A stretch of DNA of 64,000 nucleotides. It comes from Streptomyces antibioticus. GTDB lineage: Bacteria > Actinomycetota > Actinomycetes > Streptomycetales > Streptomycetaceae. This document shows positions 24,507 to 32,673 of this stretch, piece by piece (position 1 is the stretch's first letter; each line of letters opens with the position of its first letter). The stretch covers positions 372,001-436,000 of the forward strand of contig NZ_KQ948422.1 in assembly GCF_001514065.1 (NCBI RefSeq), read 5' to 3'. The translations under genes were made by a program, and so were the position numbers. The notes under the pieces were generated by a model, which searched no databases, was not told the origin of the DNA, and worked only from the letters and a program-made list of their open reading frames with translations.

Positions 24507-25417
24507 CGACGACCTTCCGCGACGCCCTGGCCGCCGGCCCCCTCGTCCTGGACGGCGGCATGTCCAACGAGCTGGAGGCCCAGGGCCACGACCTGAACGG
24601 CACCCTCTGGTCCGCCCGCCTGCTCCGCGACGACCCCGACGCGATCGCCGCCGTCCACCGCGCCTACTACGCGGCGGGCGCACAGGTCGCCATCACGGCC
24701 GGTTACCAGGCCACCTACGACGGGTTCGCCCGCCTGGGCATCTCCCGCACCGAGACCACGGCACTGCTGCACCGCAGCGTGTCCCTGGCCCGCGAGGCCG
24801 CCGACACTGCCGAGGGCGCTTTCGCCGGGCGGCGCTGGGTCGCGGCGTCCGTGGGGCCGTACGGCGCGATGCTGGCGGACGGCTCGGAGTACCGGGGCGA
24901 CTACGGCCTCACTGTCTCCGAGCTGACCCGCTTCCACCGCCCCCGGCTGGAGGCGCTGGCCGAGGCCGGCCCCGACGTCTTCGCCGTCGAGACCATCCCC
25001 GACCTGCGGGAGGCCGAGGCCGTGCTGATCGCCCTGGACGGCTTGGGCATCCCGGCCTGGCTCTCGTACAGCATCCGCGGGACAACCACCAGCGCGGGCC
25101 AGCCACTCACCGAGGCCTTCGCGCTGGCCCGCAGCAGCGAGGCCGTTGTCGCCACGGGCGTGAACTGCGCCCCCGCCGCCGACGCCACCGCCGCGCTGGC
25201 CCTCGTGTCCGGACTGCCCGGCGTCGTCTACCCGAACGGTGGTGGCAACTGGGACCCCGATTCCCGGACCTGGCTGGGCGGCCAGGACGAGATCGCCGAC
25301 CTCGCGCCCTCCTGGCTCCACGCCGGCGCGGCGCTCGTCGGCGGCTGCTGCCGGGTCGGCCCGGCGGAGATCAGCCAACTGACCGACCGCGTCGGGGCTG
25401 CACCGGCAGACCGGTGA
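24503..25417 (+). CDS. mmuM: Homocysteine S-methyltransferase (MmuM-like)
   Basis: 304 residues from GTG 24503. The first strand [25 protein letters not shown] is the classic MmuM start. The zinc-binding cysteines are seen as GVNCAPA and VGGCCRVGP, the three-Cys arrangement of Pfam S-methyl_trans. It transfers a methyl group from S-methylmethionine or SAM to homocysteine, giving methionine. Its 4-bp overlap with the ABC ATPase gene ties it to the imported compound, so S-methylmethionine uptake and use is the simplest reading. No SAM riboswitch is visible ahead of this operon. Confidence 0.85.
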   Translation: MTTTFRDALAAGPLVLDGGMSNELEAQGHDLNGTLWSARLLRDDPDAIAAVHRAYYAAGAQVAITAGYQATYDGFARLGISRTETTALLHRSVSLAREAADTAEGAFAGRRWVAASVGPYGAMLADGSEYRGDYGLTVSELTRFHRPRLEALAEAGPDVFAVETIPDLREAEAVLIALDGLGIPAWLSYSIRGTTTSAGQPLTEAFALARSSEAVVATGVNCAPAADATAALALVSGLPGVVYPNGGGNWDPDSRTWLGGQDEIADLAPSWLHAGAALVGGCCRVGPAEISQLTDRVGAAPADR

Positions 25418-25515
25418 GCGGCGTCCCAAGGCCGACCGCACACCCACACGCCCCAGCACCCGATTCCCCCAACGTCCCTCCTCCGCACCCGCACCGCCCG
25501 CAAGGAACGCCACCC

Positions 25516-26499
25516 ATGTCCCAGCCCACCTCCCTCCCGGTGATCGACCTCTCCGCCCCCGACCGTGAAGCGCTCCACCGCGCCGCCCGCGACGTCGGCT
25601 TCTTCCAGCTGGTAGGCCACGGCGTCACGGCCGCCGAACAGACCCGGCTGCTCAGTACCGCCCGCGACTTCTTCGCCCTGCCCGAGCCCGACCGGCTTGC
25701 CCTCGACAACCTCAACTCGCCCCACTTCCGCGGCTACACCCGCATCGGCAACGAGCACACCCAAGGCCGACGGGACTGGCGCGACCAGCTCGACATCAGC
25801 AACGAGCTGCCCGCTCGCGTACCCGCCCCGGGCGAGCCGCCGTACTGGTGGCTGGAAGGGCCGAACCAGTGGCCCGCGGCCCTCCCCGAGCTGCGGGAGG
25901 TCTCGCTGGAGTGGATGGCCCGGCTCAGCGCGGTCGCCCACCGGCTGCTGCACGAACTGCTCGCGGCGATCGGCGGCCCCGAGGACTTCTACGACGACGC
26001 CTTCTCCGGCCACCCGCGCAACCACCTCAAGCTGGTCCGCTACCCAGGGCGGGCCCCGCAGGGCGACGACCAGGGCGTCGGCGTGCACAAGGACTACGGC
26101 TTCCTGACCCTGCTGCTGACCGACGAGGTACCCGGACTCCAGGTGGAAACGCCGGACGGGCAGGGCTTCATCGACGTCCCGCACCTGCCGGGAGCGTTCG
26201 TGGTGAACCTGGGCGAGCTGCTGGAGGTCGCGACGAACGGCTACCTCAAGGCAACCAACCACCGCGTGGTCTCCCCTCCCGGATCACGCGAGCGCTTCTC
26301 CGCCCCCTTCTTCTACAACCCCCGGCTCGACGCCCGGATCGCCCCGCTCCCCTTCCCCGGCGCGTCGGACGCCACCGGCGTGACGCAGGACCCGGACAAC
26401 CCGCTGTTCGCGGAGTTCGGCTGGAACGAACTCAAAGGCTGGGTCCGCGCCCACCCCGCGGTGGTGAGGAAGCATCATCCGGAGCTGACCATCGCGTGA
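25516..26499 (+). CDS. Isopenicillin-N-synthase-family Fe(II)/2-oxoglutarate oxygenase
   Basis: 327 residues from ATG 25516, preceded by AAGGAAC; the frame is open from 25414 but that part is Pro/His-rich and looks non-coding. The N-terminal DIOX_N part has [31 protein letters not shown]. The jelly roll has the intact iron ligands H191-x-D193 ([12 protein letters not shown]) and H249 (KATNHRVVS), and the 2OG-binding RERFSAPFF (RxS). The family hydroxylates or desaturates small molecules. It follows mmuM by about 100 bp and may belong to the same operon. The substrate is unknown. It ends 3 bp from the convergent LLM gene. Confidence 0.85.
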   Translation: MSQPTSLPVIDLSAPDREALHRAARDVGFFQLVGHGVTAAEQTRLLSTARDFFALPEPDRLALDNLNSPHFRGYTRIGNEHTQGRRDWRDQLDISNELPARVPAPGEPPYWWLEGPNQWPAALPELREVSLEWMARLSAVAHRLLHELLAAIGGPEDFYDDAFSGHPRNHLKLVRYPGRAPQGDDQGVGVHKDYGFLTLLLTDEVPGLQVETPDGQGFIDVPHLPGAFVVNLGELLEVATNGYLKATNHRVVSPPGSRERFSAPFFYNPRLDARIAPLPFPGASDATGVTQDPDNPLFAEFGWNELKGWVRAHPAVVRKHHPELTIA

Positions 26500-26502
26500 C
26501 GG

Positions 26503-27567
26503 TCAGCGCAGCAGGGGCAGCAACTGGTCGCCGACACGGCTGATCTCCTGCTTGTAGGGGGTGTCGGAGAGGACGAAGTGAGTGATGCCGAGCTTGCGGT
26601 AGTTCTCCAGGGCCGCGGCGACGTCGGCGGCGGAGCCGACCAGCCAGGTGGTCCCCGCTCCCCCGCCACCGAACTTCCCGGGCGTCGTGTACAGGCAGGT
26701 GTCGAGCACCTCGCCCCGAGCGGCGAGATCGAAGAGCCGCTGCTGTCCGACGGCGGTCCTGCGGTCCCCCGCCCAGGTCAGCTCCTTCCCGCCCTCCGCC
26801 GCCATCCTCGCGACCCGCTCCTCGGCCGCGTGCCACGCCTCCTCCGTGGTGTCTCGCACCACCGTGGTGATGCGCAGCCCGAACGCCAACGGCCGGTGCC
26901 TGCGGCCCACCTGCTCGCTCAACGCCTTGAGCCGGTCGATCCGTTCGGCGAGTCCATCGAGCGGCTCGCCCCAGAAGAGCTGGACGTCCGCCTCCGCCGC
27001 CGACACCCGCTCCGCGGCCTCGGACGCACCGCCGAAGTAGAGCGTGGGATGCGCCCTCGTACCGCTCGCGTACGGGCGTGGGGCGACCGTGGACCGGCCG
27101 ACCTGGAAGTGCTCGCCGTCGAACGTCACCTCCTCCTCGGTCCACAGCCGTCGTACGAGATGGAGGAACTCCCTTGTACGGTCGTAGCGTTGCGCGGGAT
27201 CGCTGCGGGTGTCCCCGTACGCGGCGAGGTTGTCCAGTCCGCTGACGATGTTGACCAGGACCCGGCCGCGGCTGAGCTGGTCGAGGGTCGCCGCCGCGCT
27301 GGCGAAGTGAGCGGGCTGCCAGTAGCCGGGGCGGATCGCGATCAGGGGCTTGAAGGTAGTGGTCCGGGCGGCCAGCGCGGTGGCGACGGTGAAGGTGTCG
27401 GGGCGTCCCCACCCCGTCCCCAGGAGTGCGCCGCCCCAGCCGTGTTCCTCGGCCGTGCGGGCGAGGTCGGTGGAGTACTCGACGGAGCCCCAGCCGGTCG
27501 TCGTGTCGTCACCGCGGTGCCCCGGCTCGACGGTGTTGGGGATGTACCAGAGGAATTCCGGGCTCAT
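26503..27567 (-). CDS. LLM-class FMN-dependent alkanesulfonate-type monooxygenase (SsuD-like)
   Basis: 354 residues from ATG 27567, the usual length for SsuD. Segments are SPEFLWYIPNTVEPGHRGDD, GGALLGTGWGRPDTFTVATALAARTTTFKPLIAIRPGYWQPAHFASAAATLDQLSRGRVLVNIVSG and HPTLYFGGASEAAERVSA. Family members cleave C1-C10 alkanesulfonates, or dimethylsulfone metabolites, to aldehyde and sulfite with reduced FMN. A leader peptide with Cys codons (27729-27800) lies 162 bp upstream. No SsuABC transporter is adjacent, so import must come from elsewhere. The nearby aldo/keto reductase and DszC-like genes could process products. Confidence 0.85.
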   Translation of the reverse strand: MSPEFLWYIPNTVEPGHRGDDTTTGWGSVEYSTDLARTAEEHGWGGALLGTGWGRPDTFTVATALAARTTTFKPLIAIRPGYWQPAHFASAAATLDQLSRGRVLVNIVSGLDNLAAYGDTRSDPAQRYDRTREFLHLVRRLWTEEEVTFDGEHFQVGRSTVAPRPYASGTRAHPTLYFGGASEAAERVSAAEADVQLFWGEPLDGLAERIDRLKALSEQVGRRHRPLAFGLRITTVVRDTTEEAWHAAEERVARMAAEGGKELTWAGDRRTAVGQQRLFDLAARGEVLDTCLYTTPGKFGGGGAGTTWLVGSAADVAAALENYRKLGITHFVLSDTPYKQEISRVGDQLLPLLR

Positions 27568-27728
27568 CAAGCTTCCGATCGCTGTGCGGGGTGGTGGCCG
27601 TCGGAGGGCGCCTCGGGCACTGCGCATGGATCGGTGTCGGACGCCCGGGGCAACCGGACGTACGCCCTCTCAGGTCAAAGCGGACGCGACACCACGCGAC
27701 AGTGGAACGGCGAAAGGCACCAGGGAGG

Positions 27729-27800
27729 TCAACACTGGGCGCTGGACACGCGTACGAGGTCAACGCATCGCTCGCTGGTGAGCAACAGGACCTCAGGCAT
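27729..27800 (-). CDS. Cysteine-type leader peptide ahead of the SsuD-like gene
   Basis: A 23-codon ORF (ATG 27800) ending LTSERCVDLVRVSSAQC-stop. It is a variant of the RRHVDL leader signature with an additional Cys in place of His and Cys as the last residue. It lies 162 bp before the SsuD-like start on the same strand. A GAG-rich purine stretch precedes the ATG only weakly. Confidence 0.6.
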   Translation of the reverse strand: MPEVLLLTSERCVDLVRVSSAQC

Positions 27801-27948
27801 GCGATCGAGTCTCCGAGTGATCGATCCGAATGTCAATGTGCCCGATCCGCCGCGGCACCGCCGGTGCGGAGCCGCCTGCCCACTGCCGCTTCCGGCCTGG
27901 TTGTATTTCTCCTGCCTCCTGTCCCCCGCCTGAACGGACCCTCCGCGC

Positions 27949-28977
27949 ATGACATTCGGCGCTCCTGCCCACCGAGCGGCCGACGACCGCTACGAGAAGA
28001 TCGGCGACTACCGCAGGGCCGGCGCCTCGGGCCTGCGCCTCCCCGCCTTCTCCTTCGGCCTCTGGCAGAAGTTCGGCACCGACCGTCCCTACGCGACCCG
28101 GCGCGACATCGTGCTGCACGCGTTCGACCTCGGCATCACCCACTTCGACAACGCCAACCGCTACGGTCCGCCCGCGCGCGCAGCCGAGAAGTTCTTCGGC
28201 ACCGTGCTGCGCCGGGATCTCATGCCCTACCGGGACGAGCTCGTCCTGTCGACGAAAGCCGGCAACCCGCTCGGCCCGAGCCCTTACCTGAAGGGCGGTT
28301 CCCGCAAGTCACTGCTGGCCTCACTGGATCACAGCCTGCGCGATCTCGGCACCGACTACGTCGACATCTTCTACAGCCACAGCCCCGACCTCTCCACCCC
28401 GTTGGAGGAGACCGTCGGAGCTCTGGTGACGGCGGTCCGGTCAGGCAAGGCGCTGTACGCGGGCATCTCCAACTACACCCCTGAACGGGCCCACGACGCT
28501 GCGGAGTTGCTTCACCGGGCGGGAGTCCCGCTGGTGGTCCACCAGCCGCGTTACTCGATCTTCGACCGCACCCCGGAGCTGAACGGACTGTTCGACCTCG
28601 CCGCCCGGGACGGCTTCGGTCTCGTGGTCTACAGTCCCCTCGCCCAGGGACTGCTCACCGACAAGTACCTCGACGGCACCATCCCCCCGGGCGCCCGCGC
28701 CCGCGACAGCTCCTTCCTCTCGCCCGACGTCATCGACGACACCTACCGCGAGCGGGCCACGGCACTCGACGAGATCGCCCGGCGGCGGGGCCAGTCGCTG
28801 GCCCAGCTGGCACTTCAGTGGACCCTGCGACAGCCCCAGGTGACCAGCGCACTCATCGGGGCGAGCTCCACATGGCAACTGGACCACAACCTCAAGGCGC
28901 TGGAGTTCCCGCCACTGACGGACGAGGAACTCAGCCTGATCGACCGGCACGGCGTCCATGGAACGGGCTCCCGCTGA
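27949..28977 (+). CDS. Aldo/keto reductase (YghZ/Tas-like)
   Basis: 342 residues forming an AKR barrel. RRAGASGLRLPAFSFGLW is the first strand. Catalytic Asp and Tyr occur in HFDNANRYGPPARAAEKFFG, Lys in LVLSTKAGNPLG, and His in DIFYSHSPDL. The NADPH-binding end is GLVVYSPLAQGLLTDKYL and TSALIGASSTWQLDHNLKAL. It lies between the SsuD-like and DszC-like genes, and may reduce aldehydes released by desulfonation. The 148-bp spacer to the divergent leader ORF serves both directions. Substrate assignment is inference only. Confidence 0.88.
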   Translation: MTFGAPAHRAADDRYEKIGDYRRAGASGLRLPAFSFGLWQKFGTDRPYATRRDIVLHAFDLGITHFDNANRYGPPARAAEKFFGTVLRRDLMPYRDELVLSTKAGNPLGPSPYLKGGSRKSLLASLDHSLRDLGTDYVDIFYSHSPDLSTPLEETVGALVTAVRSGKALYAGISNYTPERAHDAAELLHRAGVPLVVHQPRYSIFDRTPELNGLFDLAARDGFGLVVYSPLAQGLLTDKYLDGTIPPGARARDSSFLSPDVIDDTYRERATALDEIARRRGQSLAQLALQWTLRQPQVTSALIGASSTWQLDHNLKALEFPPLTDEELSLIDRHGVHGTGSR

Positions 28978-29196
28978 CACGTACAGGAATTGTCGGCGGG
29001 GCCCGGCTCTCCGTGGTCCGGCAATACATCGAACGGCAGAAGGAATTCTGGCAGCAGCGGCGTTCACAGAGACACCACAAGTCGTGGACCGTCTCGGATG
29101 GCGATACAACATCGGCGAAACTTGGGCTGATTACCCCGGTTTGCATGGGTTGGTTTTGAGACAGTCACACCCTGCCGACGTGCGCTTTCCCTATAA

Positions 29197-29217
29197 TTCC
29201 TATCGGATTACTAGGAA
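29197..29217. promoter_or_regulatory. Inverted repeat TTCCTA-N9-TAGGAA next to a TATAAT box
   Basis: A perfect 6-bp inverted repeat with a 9-bp spacer, immediately downstream of a consensus TATAAT at 29192-29197 and about 40 bp before the DszC-like start. The surrounding 280 bp is clearly less GC-rich than the coding DNA. The symmetry and overlap with the -10 region suggest a repressor site, possibly an Rrf2/CymR-type sulfur regulator. The regulator identity is a guess. Confidence 0.45.
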
Positions 29218-29257
29218 ACGAGGGATCATCCCGAAGACGCTTGAGGAGACCACCACG

Positions 29258-30487
29258 ATGGGTCTTGCCCCCATGCCGTCCCCGCCCGAATCGGCGTCCG
29301 ACCCGACCGGGCCCGGCCGCACACACTGGTTGCGCGTGGCTCAAGAGATGGCGGACGATCTGGCCACGGACGCGGCGGCCAGGGAGCACGCGGGCAAGCT
29401 CCCCTTCGACGAGGTGTCCAGACTCCGTGAATCAGGCCTGCTGACGCTGCTCATACCGGCCGGACTCGGCGGAGGCGGCGCGGACTGGCCCACCGCGTTC
29501 ACAGTCGTCCGGGCCATCGCGGCCACCGACGCCGCGATCGCCCAACTCCTCGGCTCCCACTACTTCCTGTCCTGGGGTGCCGGGCGTTTCGCCGAGCCTG
29601 AGCTCGCCGCCCGGATCGAACGGCGATCCGTCGCGGAGCAGTGGTGTTGGGGTGGCGGTTTCGCCCCTCAGGACTTCCCGCCGACCCTCACCAGGAAAGC
29701 GAAGGGCTACGTCCTCGACGGCCGGCAGAGCTACGCCACCGGAGTTCTCATCGCCGACCGCCTCGCGGTGCGGGCCGAGCGGGCCGGCAGCGGCGAACCG
29801 GTCGCCGTCCTCGTCGACCCCACCCATCGCGGTGTCCGGATCGACGACGCGGACACCTTCGGCCAACGGCTCGCGGCCGGCGGCGGCCTGGAGTTCAGTT
29901 CCGTGCCGATCACCGCCCAGGATGTCCTCGGCTCCCTGACCGCCGACGACGACGTGCTGTCACCGTCGGCCGCTCTCGCCTCGCCGATCGGGCGTCTCCT
30001 GTCCGTCCAGCTCCTCCTCGGCCTCGCAGATGGTGTACTCGCCGAGGCACGCGAATACTGCAGGGCGGCCCATACGTCCCCATGGAGCCTGTCCTGGCCG
30101 GACGGCTCTCCCCAGGACCCGCATGTCCTGGCCACCTACGGGGAGCTCACCGTCCTCACCCGCTCCGCCGCCGCCCTCACCGATCAGGCACTGGCAGCCG
30201 TCCACGGCGGTCTGGCCCGCGACGAGGACCTCAGCTACGACGAGTACGCCGACATCTCGATCCAGGTGACGATGGCCGAGGCCGCCGCTTCCAGGGCCGC
30301 GCAGGAGTCCACCAGCCGTGCCCTCGAGGTCGTGGGCTCCCGCTCCGCCTCCGTGCGGCTGGGCCTCGACCGCTTCTGGCGCAACGCACGCACACACACC
30401 CTGCACCGGCCCGTCGCCCACCAGTTCCGCGACGTCGGAGACTACTTCCTCAACGGCGCCCATCCCCCGTTCGTCCTGCCGGCTTGA
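29258..30487 (+). CDS. Acyl-CoA-dehydrogenase-fold flavin monooxygenase (DszC/SfnB-like)
   Basis: 409 residues from ATG 29258, after TTGAGGAGA; the frame is open from 28958 but with poor coding character. Segments are LPFDEVSRLRESGLLTLLIPAGLGGGGADWPTAFTVVRAIAATDAAIAQLLGSHY, RKAKGYVLDGRQSYATGVLIADRLAV and RALEVVGSRSASVRLGLDRFWRNARTHTLHRPVAHQFRDVGDYFL. The last replaces the acyl-CoA dehydrogenase catalytic region and is typical of DszC/SfnB/IbaB-type flavoproteins. Such proteins oxygenate sulfur or nitrogen compounds using reduced flavin. Its position between sulfur-regulated units supports an organosulfur role. Confidence 0.8.
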   Translation: MGLAPMPSPPESASDPTGPGRTHWLRVAQEMADDLATDAAAREHAGKLPFDEVSRLRESGLLTLLIPAGLGGGGADWPTAFTVVRAIAATDAAIAQLLGSHYFLSWGAGRFAEPELAARIERRSVAEQWCWGGGFAPQDFPPTLTRKAKGYVLDGRQSYATGVLIADRLAVRAERAGSGEPVAVLVDPTHRGVRIDDADTFGQRLAAGGGLEFSSVPITAQDVLGSLTADDDVLSPSAALASPIGRLLSVQLLLGLADGVLAEAREYCRAAHTSPWSLSWPDGSPQDPHVLATYGELTVLTRSAAALTDQALAAVHGGLARDEDLSYDEYADISIQVTMAEAAASRAAQESTSRALEVVGSRSASVRLGLDRFWRNARTHTLHRPVAHQFRDVGDYFLNGAHPPFVLPA

Positions 30488-30606
30488 CCCACACATGGCG
30501 CTCATTGCAGTCGCATGAATTCGTGAACCGTCGGTGGGGGCGACGCACCATGGGAGTCGTGGAGATGAGCCCTGGTGGGTGGTGCTGATCCCGCATCAGG
30601 GCCGTC

Positions 30607-30636
30607 TTGACGCTCCGTGAAAGTTCGATCTACGGT
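30607..30636 (+). promoter_or_regulatory. Promoter of the riboswitch-controlled peptide transporter operon
   Basis: TTGACG (30607-30612) and TACGGT (30631-30636) are spaced 18 bp, a good vegetative-type promoter just ahead of the riboswitch. The 30488-30606 stretch upstream shows no gene. Confidence 0.5.
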
Positions 30637-30735
30637 GTGCGCGAGCTACGAGTTCCGGTGATCAAGCCCTGGCTGGCCGGACGGCAACCCTCGACGCAGC
30701 GGGGTGCCCCAGGTGAAGGCTCGGCGGATTGCTCG
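30637..30735 (+). ncRNA. SAM-binding riboswitch, SAM-I/IV type
   Basis: The core CTGGCTGGCCGGACGGCAACC, then GCGGGGTGCCCCAGGTGAAGG, matches the conserved GGCAACC...GGGGTGC...GGGTGAA pattern of the SAM-I/SAM-IV riboswitch clan as found in actinomycetes. It includes the upstream GCGCGAGCTACGAG part of the four-way junction. It lies after a promoter and about 290 nt before the solute-binding protein gene. It would switch the operon off when S-adenosylmethionine is plentiful. The ends are approximate. Confidence 0.75.
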
Positions 30736-30791
30736 TTTCTGCAATTGCGCTCACATCGGTCGCGAAGTGGCCGGAACCCGGGGAGGACAGC

Positions 30792-30869
30792 GTGGCGAAG
30801 GCCCTGATGCTGTGTTCCCGGCGCCATGTCGACCTGCTCCTGGTGTCCAGCTGCCTGTGTCAGGCCTGA
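30792..30869 (+). CDS. Cysteine-type leader peptide inside the transporter leader RNA
   Basis: A 25-codon ORF from GTG 30792, with GGGAGG seven bases upstream, ending RRHVDLLLVSSCLCQA-stop with three Cys in the peptide. It has the same RRHVDL signature as the other leaders in this window. Its stop is followed at once by a C-rich CGCACC x4 tract (30871-30894) that could act as a Rho-loading region. The transporter starts 154 nt later. Confidence 0.78.
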   Translation: MAKALMLCSRRHVDLLLVSSCLCQA

Positions 30870-30870
30870 C

Positions 30871-30894
30871 CGCACCCGCACCCGCACCCGCACT
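30871..30894 (+). repeat. Four CGCACC/T hexamers after the leader ORF
   Basis: Three exact CGCACC units and one CGCACT follow the leader stop codon without a gap. The tract is C-rich and G-poor on the transcript, as Rho-binding sites are. Function is inferred from position. Confidence 0.5.
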
Positions 30895-31023
30895 CGGCCG
30901 ACAGCCCGGCCGTAGACACATGTAGCAGCAACCTTCGCTCCTTTCACGCGACTTCGCACGCCGCCGCACACCTGTGCGCCGCGGCTGCCTCGCGCACCCC
31001 CGACGCGGAAGCAGAGATACCTC

Positions 31024-32673
31024 ATGGCACTCGACAGCGCCCCGACCCCGAACAGACCCTTCCGATCCGGCCTCGGCGCGATATCCCTGGGCACGGCGTT
31101 CCTGGTGGCACTGACCGGCTGCACCAGCAGCAAGGACGGCAGCAGTGCGAGCTCCGAGGCGGCGATCACCATCGGTACGACCGACCAGGTGACCAGCCTC
31201 GACCCGGCCGGCGCCTGGGACGCGGGCTCGGGCACCATCGAGAGCGAGGTCTACGCGACCCTGCTCAGCCAGAAGTACGGCTCCGCAGAGGTCTCCCCGG
31301 ACCTGGCCACCGGGATCAAGCTGACCGGGCCCAAGGAGTACACGGTCACCCTCAAGAAGGGCCTGAAGTTCACCAACGGCCATGAACTGACGTCGTCCGA
31401 CGTCAAGTTCAGCTTCGACCGGGACCTGAAGATCGCCGACGAGAACGGCCCGTCGTCGCTGCTCTACAACCTCGCCTCGGTCGCCGCCCCGGACCCGACC
31501 ACGGTCGTCTTCACCCTCAAGTCGGCCAACGACACACTGTTCCCGCAGGTGCTGTCCACGGCCGCCGGCTACATCGTGGACGAGCAGGTCTTCCCCGCCG
31601 ACAAGATCCTCGACGACAAGTCGATCGTCGCCGCCAAGCCGTGGAACGGCCCGTACGGCGTCAAGAGCTACGACAAGAACTCGCTGGTGTCCTTCACCGC
31701 CAACGCGGACTACAAGGGCCAGTTGGGCACCCCGAAGACCAAGAACGTCCAGCTCAAGTACTACACCGACGCCAGCAATCTGAAGCTCGACGTCCAGCAG
31801 GGCACCATCGACGCCGTCTACCGCACGCTCACCACCGCCGACCTGGGCGACCTCGCCAAGCAGAAGGACGTCAAGGTCCACACCGGCTCCGGCAACGGCA
31901 TCCGCTACATCGTGTTCGACTTCGCCACCCAGCCCTACGGCACCAAGACCAAGAGCGCCGACGCGAAGAAGGCCCTCGCCGTCCGCCAGGCCGTCGCGGA
32001 CTCCGTCGACCGGTCCCAACTCGCCCAGCAGGTCTACAAGAACACCTACCAGCCGCTCTACAGCTCCGTCCCCGACGGCCTGACCGGCGCCACCGCCTCC
32101 TTCAAGTCGCTGTACGGCGACAAGAAGGGCGGCCCCGACAAGGCCGCGGCGGCGGCCCGCCTGAAGGCCGCGAAGGTCAGCACCCCGGTCACGCTCAACC
32201 TCCAGTACAACAGCGACCACTACGGCTCGTCGTCAGCCGACGAGTACGCGCTGGTCAAGACCCAGCTGGAGGCGACCGGACTGTTCAAGGTGAACCTGCA
32301 GTCCACCGAGTGGACCCAGTACGGCAAGGACCGCGTCAAGCACCTCTACCCGCTCTACCAGCTCGGCTGGTACGCCGACTACCTCGACGCCGACAACTAC
32401 CTCTCGCCCTTCTACGCGGCCAACAGCTGGGTCGCCAACGGCTACGCCGACCCGGCCGTGCGCGCCCTCATCAGCAAGGAGGAGACCGAGACCGACGCCG
32501 CGAAGCGGACCGAACTGCTGAAGCAGGCGCAGGACAAGGCCGCCGCCCAGGTGCCGCTGCTGCCGCTGCTGCAGGGCTCCACCGCCATCGTCACCCGCAC
32601 CGACATCAGCGGAGTGCCGCAGGAGCTGGACAGCACGTACCAGTTCCGCTGGGCGGGGCTTTCCAAGAAGTGA
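31024..32673 (+). CDS. Peptide/opine-type ABC transporter substrate-binding lipoprotein
   Basis: 549 residues of the SBP_bac_5 (DppA/OppA/GsiB) family. The signal has lipobox VALTGCTS. Family segments are ITIGTTDQVTSLDPAG, YTVTLKKGLKFTNGHELTSSDVKFSFDR, and GIRYIVFDFATQPYG...ALAVRQAVADSVDRSQLAQQVY. It begins a five-gene coupled operon with two permeases, a double ATPase and an M19 dipeptidase. It lies behind a SAM riboswitch and a Cys leader peptide. The doubly sulfur-controlled context points to a sulfur-containing peptide ligand such as Cys-Gly or glutathione. It overlaps the next gene by 4 bp. Confidence 0.9.
   Translation: MALDSAPTPNRPFRSGLGAISLGTAFLVALTGCTSSKDGSSASSEAAITIGTTDQVTSLDPAGAWDAGSGTIESEVYATLLSQKYGSAEVSPDLATGIKLTGPKEYTVTLKKGLKFTNGHELTSSDVKFSFDRDLKIADENGPSSLLYNLASVAAPDPTTVVFTLKSANDTLFPQVLSTAAGYIVDEQVFPADKILDDKSIVAAKPWNGPYGVKSYDKNSLVSFTANADYKGQLGTPKTKNVQLKYYTDASNLKLDVQQGTIDAVYRTLTTADLGDLAKQKDVKVHTGSGNGIRYIVFDFATQPYGTKTKSADAKKALAVRQAVADSVDRSQLAQQVYKNTYQPLYSSVPDGLTGATASFKSLYGDKKGGPDKAAAAARLKAAKVSTPVTLNLQYNSDHYGSSSADEYALVKTQLEATGLFKVNLQSTEWTQYGKDRVKHLYPLYQLGWYADYLDADNYLSPFYAANSWVANGYADPAVRALISKEETETDAAKRTELLKQAQDKAAAQVPLLPLLQGSTAIVTRTDISGVPQELDSTYQFRWAGLSKK

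Noticed and set aside
27630-27700. GGGGCAACC sequence resembling a SAM riboswitch core near the SsuD-like gene
   Set aside because: The required GGGGTGC/GGTGAA partner is absent, and the strand is opposite to the gene it would control.
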